Source: Cyrtodaria siliqua | Lineage: Eukaryota > Mollusca > Bivalvia > Adapedonta > Hiatellidae | Direction: 5' to 3' | DNA: 64,000 bases | Assembly (NCBI GenBank): GCA_037043455.1 | Contig: JAWPHD010003090.1 | Span: 1-64,000, forward strand | Shown: in pieces, positions 10,548 through 21,272 of the stretch | How positions within the stretch are numbered: the first letter of the stretch is position 1 | Layout of the letters: each line of letters opens with the position of its first letter | The notes under the pieces: generated by a model | What the model was told of the DNA's origin: nothing | Databases searched by the model: none | What the model saw: only the letters and a program-made list of their open reading frames with translations | Program-made: the position numbers and the translations under genes

Positions 10548-10712
10548 ATAAAATGTCCAACTCGGTGATATGGGGATATATCATGGACTGGGCGAAATCA
10601 AAGGGTCTTCCTTTCGAAATTTTCTCGGCCTCGAAATTGTTCGACAAGAAAACCCTTTGATATCGCCCCAGTCCATGATATATCCCCTTAACACCGAGTT
10701 GGACATTTTATA
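10548..10712. repeat. Long hairpin, about 60-bp arms
   Basis: The left arm (10548-10607) contains TAAAATGTCCAACTCGGTG, then GGGGATATATCATGGACTGG and AAATCAAAGGGT. The right arm (10651-10712) is its near-perfect reverse complement. The loop of about 44 bp holds two TCGAAATT words. A transcript would fold into a long, nearly continuous duplex. The short reverse-strand ORF crossing it is a by-product of the palindrome. It is probably a small foldback transposon; a small-RNA precursor is the alternative. Confidence 0.8.
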
Positions 10713-11285
10713 AGTTTTTTATTGCATGTCTACATATAAAACGAAATAAAATAATGAATAATCTACTGCGACATAATCTGGTCTCAGCGACGTGTATTGC
10801 TATGTCATTACGAGGTCCCGCCTTAATTCCATTAAGCGATGAGAAAGCTTATATTAGCAGGATTTTATAAAGGATATTCCAACAATAAAATATATTTAAA
10901 AAAATTAGGAAGACATCATTTTGTCTCAATTCAAGTATACGAACCACTCTGGGAAGAAAACATGCGCGACTACTTTATATCAGAGATAGGTACCGGAAGA
11001 AGAAATAATGAAAACGAACGGTCACATATCTGTTTTTGGTATACGTAAATAACAAAAACCGTCACCAGACAGGCTAACAGATGTGTCCAATAAACTCAAC
11101 CCACCAACAAAAATAACATCTGAAATTGCCACAAAAGAGGAAAAATCTGTAATTCAAAGTCAGAGTCAATCCAGTGATTTATTCCCTGGAAGTAACGTGT
11201 TTAATAACTGCATATTTAGGTTTTAAGTTCGAAAGTGGTTCGTTTTTGGCAATCTGAACAAACATTAGTGTCGAGTAGTTGAATT
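10713..11285. other. Stretch without recognised feature
   Basis: Unique-looking AT-rich sequence up to the next PLE 3' end. Short ORFs have no recognisable content. Confidence 0.35.
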
Positions 11286-11289
11286 GTAA

Positions 11290-11765
11290 TAATAGATATA
11301 AAATTCGAACAGAAAAAGCAGCATTCAAGTACGCAGTCAACCATAAACACACACAGAAAAAAAGAACAAATTTAAAAACGAATAAAAGGCCAAGTAAGAC
11401 ACCACAAACACGAAAAGGGTTGACAATAGGGTTACCACCTTGGAACGGTCAGTGGCAAAAAAGGCCGCTGGGGGTATAAACATGGTTCTAGGGTGCACTA
11501 AACCTCACACTTACCCTACTGTTAACCCAATAAAACGGGACAGTGTAAATAAAGAAATCCCCGCCATGAACTATTCTCTAACCAACAAGGCAGCATTAAT
11601 AAGCAATATAAGTAAAACACAAAGATGCTCGTGTATATATAAATACAAAAAAAAATTGCCTAGAAACCCACAAGGACAATGACTCAATGACTTGGCAGAA
11701 GCCAGAGCAACAAGAGATTAAACCGAAAATACAAGACTGCAGACAAACATCAAACGTCACAGTCC
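11290..11765 (-). mobile_element. PLE 3' UTR
   Basis: On the plus strand it begins with ATATAAAATTCGAACAG near 11298. It carries GGTTGACAATAGGGTTACCA, GGAACGGTCAGTGGC, the pairing partner GGCCGCTGGGGGT, TAAAACGGGACAGTGTAAAT and GACTTGGCAGAAGCC. It is continuous with the RT at 11766-12790, so this is a true element end. Confidence 0.85.
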
Positions 11766-12790
11766 TTTTGGGCTTTAGGTAGACGTCATCATAGGGCCAC
11801 AGCCTGTCCGGTCATCGCACAATCAAAGAGGAAGGCATAGTGGCGATCTGTAAATGGGTACGCCACCAAGAATGCAGTACGTTGCAAAATGATAGGGTCA
11901 TAACCTCTTTTGATAAAACTTTGAACAAGTTTAACAAAGATAGTATGAAAGTGATCATGACCAAGGATCTTACGAAGTTTGTAAATCACGTGACCATATA
12001 AGTCAGGTTGTGATAGTCCTTGTCGCAGAAGAGTTCTTAAATTACTTTTATATTTGGAAAGAAAATAGGGGTTATGATAATAAGATTTTGCAAAGCTTTT
12101 ACGAAGTACAAAGTTTACGAATAGTAAAGTCCTCAGCTCGAGGTCAAACTCTATAAAAACGAATAAGTTGAGACACATAGACCCCATAAGAAGTTGCTGG
12201 GGTAACATAATTAACAATATCAAAATTAAAATCATCTCTCTTGTAATATAATTTGCTAATTATTTCACCATTTTCAATGGAGAGATATAAATCAAGAAAA
12301 GAAGCGTTAGTATCAGAAATATTAGCTTGTTAAGTTGAAGTTCTTTAGTGTATATATTATTAACTATAGTAGAGAAGAAAGGGTTGTCAATGTTTAATAT
12401 GTCATCCAGATACTGTGAGGTGTCATTAAAGGCCTCAATAACGTCTTCCTGGGTATCTGGTGAAAGACTCAACATGAAATCTCTTTCATAGCAATATAAA
12501 AAGAAATCTGCGACAAGTGGTGAACAGTTCGTACCCATAGGGATACCAACAATTTGTCTATAAACGGTGGTTCCATACCTGACGAAAATATTATCTAATA
12601 GGAAGATGAGTTCTTCACAGACTTCATTGTAAGTCCACATAATGTAATTTTCTAAACTGCCGTTAGTAAAAAAACGTTTTAATATTATTACAGGCCAAAA
12701 ATGTAGTATTTTCCCTAGCGAATGTTTTTTGAATAAGAGCAATAAGCTTGTCTGTGATAAGTTGATGTGGTAAAGTTGTACATCAGTAGG
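11766..12790 (-). pseudogene. PLE reverse transcriptase, frameshifted
   Basis: Two reverse-strand frames make up one RT. At 12260-12742 it reads GIPMGTNCSPLVADFF, then QYLDDILNIDNPFF, with the catalytic YLDD retained. At 11789-12235 it reads KYKSNLRTLLRQGLSQPDLY, KLRKILGHDHFHTIF and KRGYDPIILQ. A frameshift near 12300 and a deletion in the segment between them (loss of the GYRYHKLRK block) break it. The upper end is cut at about 12790 before RT1. Compared with 3769-4851 it differs by scattered substitutions, so it is an independent copy. Confidence 0.8.
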
Positions 12791-12799
12791 AACGCCACG

Positions 12800-13168
12800 G
12801 ACCTATAACATATCAGTTCTGTTCGCATTTTAACTCCGCGAACATGGACTATTTCTTTGTATTTTACGGACTATTTTACGAATTTTCAACTAAAACAGAC
12901 GCCATTTTTTTACACCCGAAATTGGGCGCGCTACGTCGGCGAGCACTACGGGTACCTATGGAGTCTAACAACACGCGTACAGTGTTTCATACCGTAGATT
13001 ATGTAAAAACTAATACCTTACCGGACGAAATAACGTCCCATTATGTGTCAACACGATGCAGTGTTGGTGACTGACAGGTCACCGTGACATAACTTGACAC
13101 GTGAAATTGACATGTTGTTGCAAGTTGGATTTGGGATTATTGTCTGCTGCTGGAGGTCCATGATCAAG
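12800..13168 (+). promoter_or_regulatory. Candidate promoter and non-coding first exon
   Basis: This stretch is more GC-rich than its surroundings (GGGCGCGCTACGTCGGCGAG at about 12925). It has no TE similarity that I can see. A consensus-like 5' splice site GATCAAG|GTATTT ends a possible first exon at 13168. Joining it to the exon at 14108 creates a 12-codon upstream ORF that starts at ATGATCAAG and stops within the next exon. The transcription start is not determined. It is inferred to serve the small spliced gene at 14159-15695. Confidence 0.35.
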
Positions 13169-13389
13169 GTATTTGTTTTGTCATTAAAATGTGTTTGTTA
13201 ATAAACAGTACACACCCCTTTTAGATCGTGCATATTTAGACATTGGCCAAATACAGTGCCTAAAAAAGTAGTGTATAGTGTATAATAGAAAGTTCATAAT
13301 CACTATAAGTGTTTTTCGTGTACTCCGATCTTTCCAGTAACTGGATGTACTGAAAACTGTAGAACGTTTCGTGGAATAAAACAATTGCT

Positions 13390-13530
13390 AGTAGAAATGC
13401 TATCAATGTCCCCCGCACCCCGCCCCCACCCAAGTACGGTAGATGGGGGTGTGGGGGTAGATGGAGCTTGCATACCGAAAACAAGGAGGGGGTAAGAAAA
13501 CTAGAAACCCCCTCCACCCCCACCCCTCAG
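13390..13530. repeat. C/G-rich low-complexity tract
   Basis: Runs such as CCCCGCACCCCGCCCCCACC and GGGGGTGTGGGGGTAG make a simple-sequence patch inside the putative first intron. The ORFs across it are compositional artefacts. Confidence 0.7.
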
Positions 13531-14158
13531 ATGCATGAATGTAAATAGTTAGCGTTGTCTCTTTATCGTTATGTTATCCCCATTTTCTCGCACATTCGTG
13601 AATACATAACCCGATACAACTACCATTGAAACAATATAATCTGCCATAGACATTTGACTGAAATCGGTCAGATTCATATTTATGTACAGTAAAGTTTTGA
13701 GGCAAGGAAGTGATTTTGAATTTACATTTATTTACATTCTGTTGCGAAAAAAACAACGCAATTTCGAGAAAGTACATTTCACTTAAAAGCCTTTAAGGCG
13801 GTGTAGCTACTACGATTGCCTCCAGTGTGTCTCAAAAGAAATGACTATTCCATGGGCTGGAAATATGCTGTGAAAGTGGAACAATGTTTTTAATGGATCT
13901 CCAGTTGGGCTACATTATATTTTACATGTATAATGAATGATGAGAGATGTTTTTATTACATTAACAGTGTTATTGAGCACAAGTAGTATTCATGCTTTAT
14001 TCAATTTAGTTATTTTATCTTTTCTTTTTTAAATATGTTACATTATGTATAACAAAGGATAAACTATGTCTGTTTGATCATTGACATTGGACTGATGTTG
14101 TTTTCAGAGAGGTCTCAAATGTGAATCGTGCCCTTGAGCAGCTCTAAGTGAATTGATA

Positions 14159-15695
14159 ATGACGACTTCAGAATGTCAAGCCGTATTAAATGCCATTGGA
14201 TCATATGGTGGTAAGAGCCTTTTTAAAAATTGTTTGCACTTGTGTAGTTCTTTAAATGGAGCTTGTGTTATGCTTGCACGGTGCTGTTCAAAGTTAGAGT
14301 AAAAAAAATATTCAGTGCAGCGTGATTGTCATATGAGCTCGTGTAAACTACATGTACTGGATACATGCGAAAACAAGTTGTGTTAAAGGGACACTAGGCA
14401 GTCTTTATTTGTTTAAAACTACTTCTGGAGTTCGGTTAATTTTTCTGCATAGTTTGCATTTGTGCATCATTAATATTATTTATTAGAATAGTTCAGAAGA
14501 AATTGTTTTACACAATACTTACTGTTGATAATAGTGCACCTATAATAATTTATTTAACTTTTAATGCAAGCAGGTTTAAATTTAACATGTTACCAAGTTA
14601 ACAAATGGAGATGCTAATGTTAAAGCTTGATAAATACTTCAAGATTGCCGTGTGTCCCTTTAACATCATTTAATTGGTCTATGTGATGGGTCCTCAATTT
14701 ATTAAAGGGACACAGAGCAAATTTCCAATCTTGTGTCTGTTTTACACATTTTCACATCAGAACAGACCACACATCTACAAAAGTGTCTTCTCAACTGCCC
14801 TATTTAATCATGTTTTATTTCTAAAACTAGCGGCATCACCAGGTTTCGAGAGAGAAAATAAATAGTTGTATATTAATGTTTTCTCCCCATGTAAAATGAC
14901 CTTACTAATTTATTAAAGTAAAATATCCTATGAACAAAACGTGTAAAATTTAACAATTTTAGATTTTTGGCCAGACTTGTATTTTATTCCCCTTCTAGTA
15001 AAAATGGCTTATAGAACATTGCACCCTCTGTCAGATTTAACTTTTCTTATAATAGATTCTTGCTGTACTGTTGGGTGAAACATACATTAAAATGGTTCTA
15101 TAATCATGTCAGTTCAATCATATACTCGTATGATACACAATATAATATGTATTGACCCTTTTCTTGATGTGCCATTTACTCAGTTTTGGTCAAGGGACGT
15201 TTATAGCATATCGGCTTTGAATCCAGTGAACACGGATTCAATTCTTACTGGCGCCACTGGGTTACTTCGATGTGTCCTGCTAGCCTCGTTCGTCTGATGG
15301 GAACGTAAACCGGGTGGTCCTGTGTATCGGAGTCTGTCCTCCCTCCAAGCACGTTAAAGAACCATAGGTATCTAATAGGTAGTAAGCGTAGGGCAGGGTT
15401 CCTGGATGCCTATGTATCTTTCCTCCTCTCTTTCGGGCGGTTCGAAATAACCTAAACAACGTGTTGATGAGGCGTTAAACAATAATTAAATTTTAAACTG
15501 TACCATTCCCCTAAACATGCCCTAGATCCCTCTCGCAACACCTGATTCAAATTGAATACTCTGCTCGACTTATATTAACTTTTTATTCTATGTCTTTCTT
15601 TTCTTTCAGTCTGCACGTCATGTGGAAGAAGACTCCATGTACACCACTGGCCAGAGTCAATGCTGAAGTTTATGTTCTCTCAATTATTTGCTTAA
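14159..15695 (+). CDS. Predicted two-exon gene, 45-aa Cys/His protein
   Basis: Exon 14108-14210 has the acceptor GATGTTGTTTTCAG, an ATG at 14159, and the donor GGTG|GTAAGAG. The next exon starts at 15610 after the strong acceptor TTTCTTTTCTTTCAG. Splicing keeps the frame (codon split G|TC) and gives a 45-residue product. It starts MTTSECQAVLNAIGSYGV, followed by CTSCGRRLHVHHWPESM. The stop TAA is at 15693-15695, overlapping AATAAA at 15694-15699. Cys19, Cys22, His27, His29 and His30 could bind metal, but the fold is unknown. The intron holds a MITE and a SINE. I do not recognise the family. It may be a small lineage-specific gene, a truncated gene whose terminal exon was captured, or a chance set of splice signals. 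RNA evidence would settle it. Confidence 0.4.
14385..14667. mobile_element. MITE with about 25-bp terminal inverted repeats
   Basis: The left end reads TGTTAAAGGGACACTAGGC. The right end, reversed, reads TGTTAAAGGGACACACGGC. The body is AT-rich and non-coding. A second half-copy of the end (TTAAAGGGACACAGAGCAAA) follows at 14702. It sits in the large intron of the predicted spliced gene. Target duplications are unclear. Confidence 0.6.
15215..15490 (+). mobile_element. SINE, same family as 9985-10228
   Basis: Blocks shared with 9985-10228 include GGCGCCACTGGG, GTAGGGCAGGGTTCC, TGGATGCCTATGTA, GGTTCGAAATAACC and the end AACGTGTTGATGAGGCGTTA followed by AACAATAATT. The head holds CACGGATTCAATTCTTACTG, a weak B-box. 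It lies in the intron before the predicted exon at 15610. Confidence 0.65.
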
Positions 15696-15769
15696 TAAAG
15701 TATACATATGAACTAAAATATTGTCTTTATAATTATGTCTTCCACCACAAAGTTGTAGGTGAGACAGAT

Positions 15770-16095
15770 TAGATTTGGCCTTTCCGTTCGTCTGTCACAA
15801 ATCTTGTCTGCGCTACTTGTTGGATTTTGACGAAACTTTGTACAAACTCTTTATTACTTTCTCTGAAGCTAATTTCATAAAACTTCATACTTTGAATGCC
15901 TTTGGTGAAATGATAATCCCTGTTTATTTTGAAGTCAGTAGTTGAAAGGTCCGTTACCATGACCGGAAAATGAAAAGTATTGCCCACACAGTTTTTCCTC
16001 TTACCTAAAGCAAATTTCATGAAACTTCATTGTTGGACAGTGGAAAGAGGATGATCGTTTAATTTTTAGGTAAAAGGTCAAGTTCCCTGCAGACA
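15770..16095. other. Possible decayed dispersed repeat
   Basis: It contains words common in molluscan interspersed repeats, such as TTTTGACGAAACTTTGTAC and AAATTTCATGAAACTTCAT, plus two alternating GAAACTTCAT blocks about 140 bp apart. I cannot place it in a family. Confidence 0.3.
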
Positions 16096-16172
16096 TCCAT
16101 TATCCAAGGATAAGCATATGTTACAACACACATGTTATAATATTAATGGTATAATATATGAATATTGTTTTG

Positions 16173-16270
16173 CACAATGTTGAATCCAGTAAAACAAGTG
16201 GTTTTGTTCACCGATACTGTCGCCTGTGAACCAAACCACTTGTTGTTAAATTACAGGATTCAACAGTGTG
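16173..16270. repeat. Hairpin, about 40-bp arms
   Basis: The left arm has CACAATGTTGAATCC, ACAAGTGGTTTTGTTCACC. The right arm, reversed, has CACACTGTTGAATCC, ACAAGTGGTTTGGTTCAC. The arms are about 85 percent identical around a short loop (GATACTGTCGCC). It resembles a small palindromic MITE or a hairpin-RNA precursor. Confidence 0.75.
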
Positions 16271-16611
16271 TAAGACATATTCCGATCATCCATTTTTTTT
16301 TTTAAATCATAAATTAAAAAATATATATATTAAAACAAACAAAACATGCTATTTGTTGAAAACAGACGTATTCAAATTTTCAAAATAGCAATATTCGCAG
16401 AATATAGTAGATTTCAACTGCTGAAAACAAACATGTATTATTTTTCCAGGAAATAATACTTCTATGAATATAGTATATATGTTCAGGGAAATGTTTAATA
16501 TGTCTGTTTTCAAATACTACAAATCGTAACGCACCGCACATGTATATTCAGTATTTACTTTCAATATAGTAGTGAGTATGACTGCGTTCTGGGACCATAT
16601 AAATATAAAAG

Positions 16612-16676
16612 AATAATATATATAAATATATATATATATAACTATATAAATATATATATATATAACTATATATGCC
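16612..16676. repeat. AT-repeat tract
   Basis: Alternating TA with two ACTATATAAATATATATATA units. The small ORFs rich in Tyr and Ile that cross it are artefacts. Confidence 0.9.
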
Positions 16677-16974
16677 CTATAAATATAATCGACCCGCACT
16701 TTTTGGATTCACGCGTACAGTGTTTCACAACACCACAAATCTGGCAAGTGCTCCATTGACACAATGTCATGTCCACGTTTATGTTATGAAATCTTCGAGT
16801 CGACACATAATCATGTTTGTTACCGACAGTAGCATGTATGTTACTCGTCAATCATTTATTTACTTGGTTAAAGGGACAAATGCCAATCTTGCTTTCTTTA
16901 AAACTCGAGTCGCCCCCTCAGTTTTAAACGAACACTTAAAAGAATATACTTCTTTCTGCCTGTTAAACTTATAT

Positions 16975-18640
16975 TAGTTTATCGCTTTTTCTGATTTCGA
17001 AAATTAACTCTGCAACGTATGTTGCCGCCATCATGATTTCATTTTCCGATATACCGTTGCAACATTGTTTGTTAAAATAAACTGGCCACTCTGACATAAA
17101 CCCAAAGCATGTATAGATAAAAATATTAGTGTAAAATACATGAACACATACATTTTAAATATATGTGTTTACATAACGAAATTATTTAATTGTTTCTGTA
17201 GCCGGTCGTCTTTCCTTAATGAATATGCATGTTGCCGTCTTTGGGTCGGACGGTCCTGTTACTTAATTAGTACTTGTCTCCGTTCATTGAAATTCTACAT
17301 ATATACAGAGGAGAGATGTATCTATATGATTTTGTTATTATGCTCGCTTCTAAAATGACGAAATAAATCGATTTGAATAAAAGGCGCATTCTCAGCAATA
17401 CACAACGTATTGTGTGTACGGGTTGGAGGGGGGAAACCCACGGGGTTGGAGGGATACTACCGTAATGTTGCTCTCATAAATACTGTTAACATACTACATC
17501 AATAATATAACAACTACTGAACAATGCTGAAATCGATTTATCTTTATAAATGAATTCATAATTCCACAACTTTATTCCGTGCGAAGATCGATTTGGAACG
17601 TCGATTCGGCGTATTTAAACGATTACGGTGTACTTTGTTAATTTTCGGGGGGAAAAAGTACTTGCCTCCGATTTTTTTTATATTTTACATATCTACAGAG
17701 GAAAGATGTATTTACGCGTACATGCTTTTGTTTTTTTCTCTCGCTTCTAAAATGATGAAATAAATCAAATTTGATTAAAACTGCGCATTAGCAGCTATAT
17801 ACAACTTAATCAATACGGTATGGAGGGTGGTGGGGGTGGAATGAGGGGCGGGGCTGCAGGGATACTACCGTAATGGTGTCCTAGAGAAAAACGGTGAACA
17901 TTCTACTCTAATAATTTATTAAATACAGAACAATGTTGAAATCAATATATCTCTTAAAAAGGATTTCACAATTTCATGGTTTTATATCCCGCGTGTACAT
18001 TAACTTCGAAAGGCGATTGTTCATATTTTAGCGAACACGGTGTACTTTGTTAATTTTGGGGAAAAAAAAGTACTTTTTTCTGATTGACTTTAAATTTTGG
18101 GTTTTAATAGTAGACATGTCAATGAACACTTTCGTGAAAAAAAATTCATTCTCGCTGTTAAAACTTTTTTTTTTTGCATTTTTTTCGGATTCAGAAAATT
18201 AGCACTGCAACATATATTTTCACAATCCTCATTTCCTTTCCCGACGTACCGTTACAATTTTGTTTGTTAAAACCTATTCTGAGCACTCCGGCATAAACCA
18301 AAAGCATGTATAGATCAGAAATTTAATCTGGAATGCATGGATACATACATTTGAAATATATGTATTGAAATAATGGAATTATTTCATTTATTGTGTACCC
18401 GGTCGCGTCTGTAAATGTATATGCATTATGCCGTCTTTGAGTCCGTGGGTCATGTTAGTTAATTTTGGGGGAAAAAAAGTACTTGTCTCCGATTTCATTA
18501 AAAATTTGCATATGGACAGAGGAAAGATTTATCTACGCGTACATGCATTTGTTTTTATTCTCGCTTCTAAAATGACAAAATAAATCGATTTTGATTTAAA
18601 AGCGCATTTTTGGCAATTTAAACCTTAAAACAACCTAAAT
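16975..18640 (+). repeat. Degenerate tandem/direct repeat array, about 420-460 bp units
   Basis: A block at 16980-17440 recurs at 18165-18620, with anchors AAAGCATGTATAGAT, GTACTTGTCTCCG and CTCGCTTCTAAAATGAC. A block at 17440-17640 recurs at 17860-18060, with anchors GGGATACTACCGTAATG and CGGTGTACTTTGTTAATTT. CTCGCTTCTAAAATGA occurs three times, near 17344, 17742 and 18562. The divergence is high, so the array is old. No coding signal is seen. Confidence 0.75.
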
Positions 18641-18905
18641 TCATCCCTTTGAAAAATACCCTTAACTATTAATGGGAATTACACGAAGTGTACACCAATT
18701 CTGTTCGACCAATGTAGTTTGTGAATATTATTACTTTAACAACGGTCTGTGATGGTGTTTTGTTATAATCACAGTTCATAAATAAGAGGTGAAGAAATCT
18801 GACCAGTGACAATTTTCCCGATAATGTCATTTTCTTATCGATTTTATCACGTGACCTTGTTTGATAAATATTCCTACGCCATAGGGCTGGCGTTCCTACT
18901 GCATG
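18641..18905. other. Stretch without recognised feature
   Basis: Sequence between the tandem array and the PLE. An 86-codon reverse ORF here has no recognisable motif. Confidence 0.3.
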
Positions 18906-18909
18906 GTGA

Positions 18910-20143
18910 TATTTTATAAACCAAAACAAATTAATCCAGAGTTTTCATAAGTTTTATCACAATATTGTTTAACGTGATCTTTATTGGCAGTAAGACAAGA
19001 AGTTAAACGTTTGGAGATGTTTGTGTTGTGCAGGCACTAGAATTCGAAATAAAGCGGGCCGTATACGGATTTTCATGTATATTTATCCAGTATATAGTTG
19101 GCAATTGTGTCTGCTTTTCGTCTACCCTAGCACTGAAATTAGTTCACCGAGTGATATGTGTGGAAACAACATCCTCCGCAGTAGAATGAACTGGAGTATA
19201 CGAATTAGTGCTACCGAGTTCCAGAGATAAAATATTGACGTAATGTAGACGTCAAACAATAATTACATTATTAGCTGCTTTATCAGCAGGACCTAAAACA
19301 AATTTAATATGAAATTCTTGAATTCCTGATTTTAAATTACGAAAGGAAAACCTAGGTTTCGGAGGAAGTGAAAAGGGTTAGCATTATAAAAGTTAATACG
19401 TGTTTCTGTAATTATAAACAAATATTTTTTTCCAAATAGAAATAAAGTTTGAGTCCGCATGTTCTCTACGACACCATTTTATACTAAAATCCTCAATGAA
19501 TTGGGCGATCTGTGCCCGACAGGCATTTAAAACGATGGTTGAAGGTAATCTAAAATTAGGACCTTTCGAAAACAAATGCCGAATACGTTTAATAACAATA
19601 TCAAAATTACCAGTGATGAAATGACCTGCTGGAGCATAGCAAACTTTTGATGTGTTACATTCACATTTCTTAGAGCGTTATTTATTATAGCAAAGCCAGA
19701 AACTTTTTTGTTGTAGTTGAAAACAATAGTTGTAATAGTGTTTTTTTTTATACTTAAAGGACTTTTTGAATTTTTGAAATTTTTAGGGATAGAATCAACT
19801 ACATGATTATCTCGAAAAATACTAGGCATGTCAATGAAATCAATACCTTTATTAAGATTTTTTAGAAAATGCCTGACGTGATCAGACTCCTTGTCAATAT
19901 TGGGTCGGAGAACATGTTGTGTGTAGCTTTGAATTCTGGAAGCAGTGTTATACAAGGTATATGTACGAATGAATATGTTGTCTACTTCCTCGTCGATCAA
20001 CTTAAGTGAAGAAATGGACAGAGAGGTAAGCCGTGAAAGCATAAACTGCTTTCCAGACTGTTTAAAAACAGTATGTAAATCATCGACTGAACTAATTACA
20101 CGCGATTTACGTTTGATGTTACCATTATGTCTACGACCATGAG
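18910..20143 (-). mobile_element. Outer PLE copy, central part (interrupted)
   Basis: Read in reverse from 20143 it gives SRSHGRRHNGNIKRKSRV and a linker with DDLHTVFKQSGKQFMLSRL. Next come KESDHVRHFLKNLNKGIDF and LPSTIVLNACRAQIAQFIED. It then runs, after breaks, to the DKA-N-N block near 19285 and TPVHSTAEDVVSTHITR near 19150. A rearranged RT0 block (ISNSSACTT) lies at 18930-19080. It stops before RT1. Its upper edge continues logically into 21273-22025 and is separated from it by the nested copy at 20144-21272. Stops and frameshifts make it dead. Confidence 0.7.
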
Positions 20144-21272
20144 ACCTAGAGAAGGATACAAATATCGGACAGGGAAAGCAGCATTCAAGAACGACAGTCA
20201 ACCACAAAACACAAAAACAAACACGCAAACAGACAAACGAAAAGGCAAAAGTAGTAAAAATGCAAACGACACCACAAACACAAAAGGGTTGACAATAGGG
20301 CTACCGCCTTGGAACGGTCAGTGGCAAAGTAGGCCACTGGGGGTTTAAACCGGTTCTAGGGTGCACCAAACCTCACGCTTACCCTACTCTCATCCCATTA
20401 AAACAGGACAGTGTAAATAAAGAAATCCCCGCCATGATATAATCTCTAACCAACAAGGCAGCATCAATAGGCAATATAAGTAAAACACAAATATGCTCGT
20501 GTAAATATAATACAAAAAAACAAAAGCCTAGAAAGCCACAATGAAGGTACTCAATGACTTGGCAGAAGCCAGAGCAGTAAGAGATTACACCATTAAGGGC
20601 ACGACAAGAAAGATCATGGACAAACATCAAACGCCACCGTCCCAATGGGCTTTAGGTAGGGGTCATCATAGGTCCACAGCCTGTCCGGTCATCGTACAAT
20701 TAAAGAGAAAAGCATAGTGGCGAACTGTAAAAGGGTCCTCAACTCGTGTACAAGCTCTAGAAAAACGAATAAGTTGAGACAGATACACCCCATAAGAAGT
20801 TGCTCGGGGAACATCCCCATCCAAGTGGGGATAATTAACAATGTCAAAATTAAAATCATCTCTCTTGTCATAGATTTTGCTAATTATTTTACCATTTTCA
20901 ATCGAGAGATCTAAATCAAGAAAAGAAGCGTTATTATCAGATATATTTTCTTTATTAAGCCGAAGTTCTTTAGGATAAATAGTATGAACCATAGTTGGAA
21001 AGAAAGGGTTGTCAATGTTCAGTATGTCATCCAGATACCGAGAGGTGTCATTAAAAGCTTCAATAACATCTGCCTGGGTATCTGGTGAAAGACTCAACAT
21101 GAAATCCCTTTCATAGCAAAATAAAAACAAATCTGCGACAAGTGGTGCACAGTTCGTACTCATAGGGATACCAACAATTTGTCTATAAACGGTGGTACCA
21201 TACCTGACGAAAATATTATCTAATAGGAAGATGAGTGCTTCACAAACTTCATAGCAAGTCCACATAGTATAG
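20144..21272 (-). mobile_element. Nested 5'-truncated PLE (RT + 3' UTR) in another PLE
   Basis: In reverse, the insert begins in the RT at NYTMWTCYEVCEAL (21272). It runs through GIPMSTNCAPLVADLF and RYLDDILNIDNPFF, then a shortened C-terminus ending in MTGQAVDL. The full 3' UTR follows (20155-20690), with terminal ATACAAATATCGGACAGG on the plus strand. One residue of the GxxMGT motif is changed (Gly to Ser), and the 3' third of the RT is internally deleted after FSRACTRVED. The flanks on both sides belong to one interrupted element: IRKR on one side and RSHGRR on the other. This shows insertion of the family into itself, in the same orientation. Confidence 0.7.
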
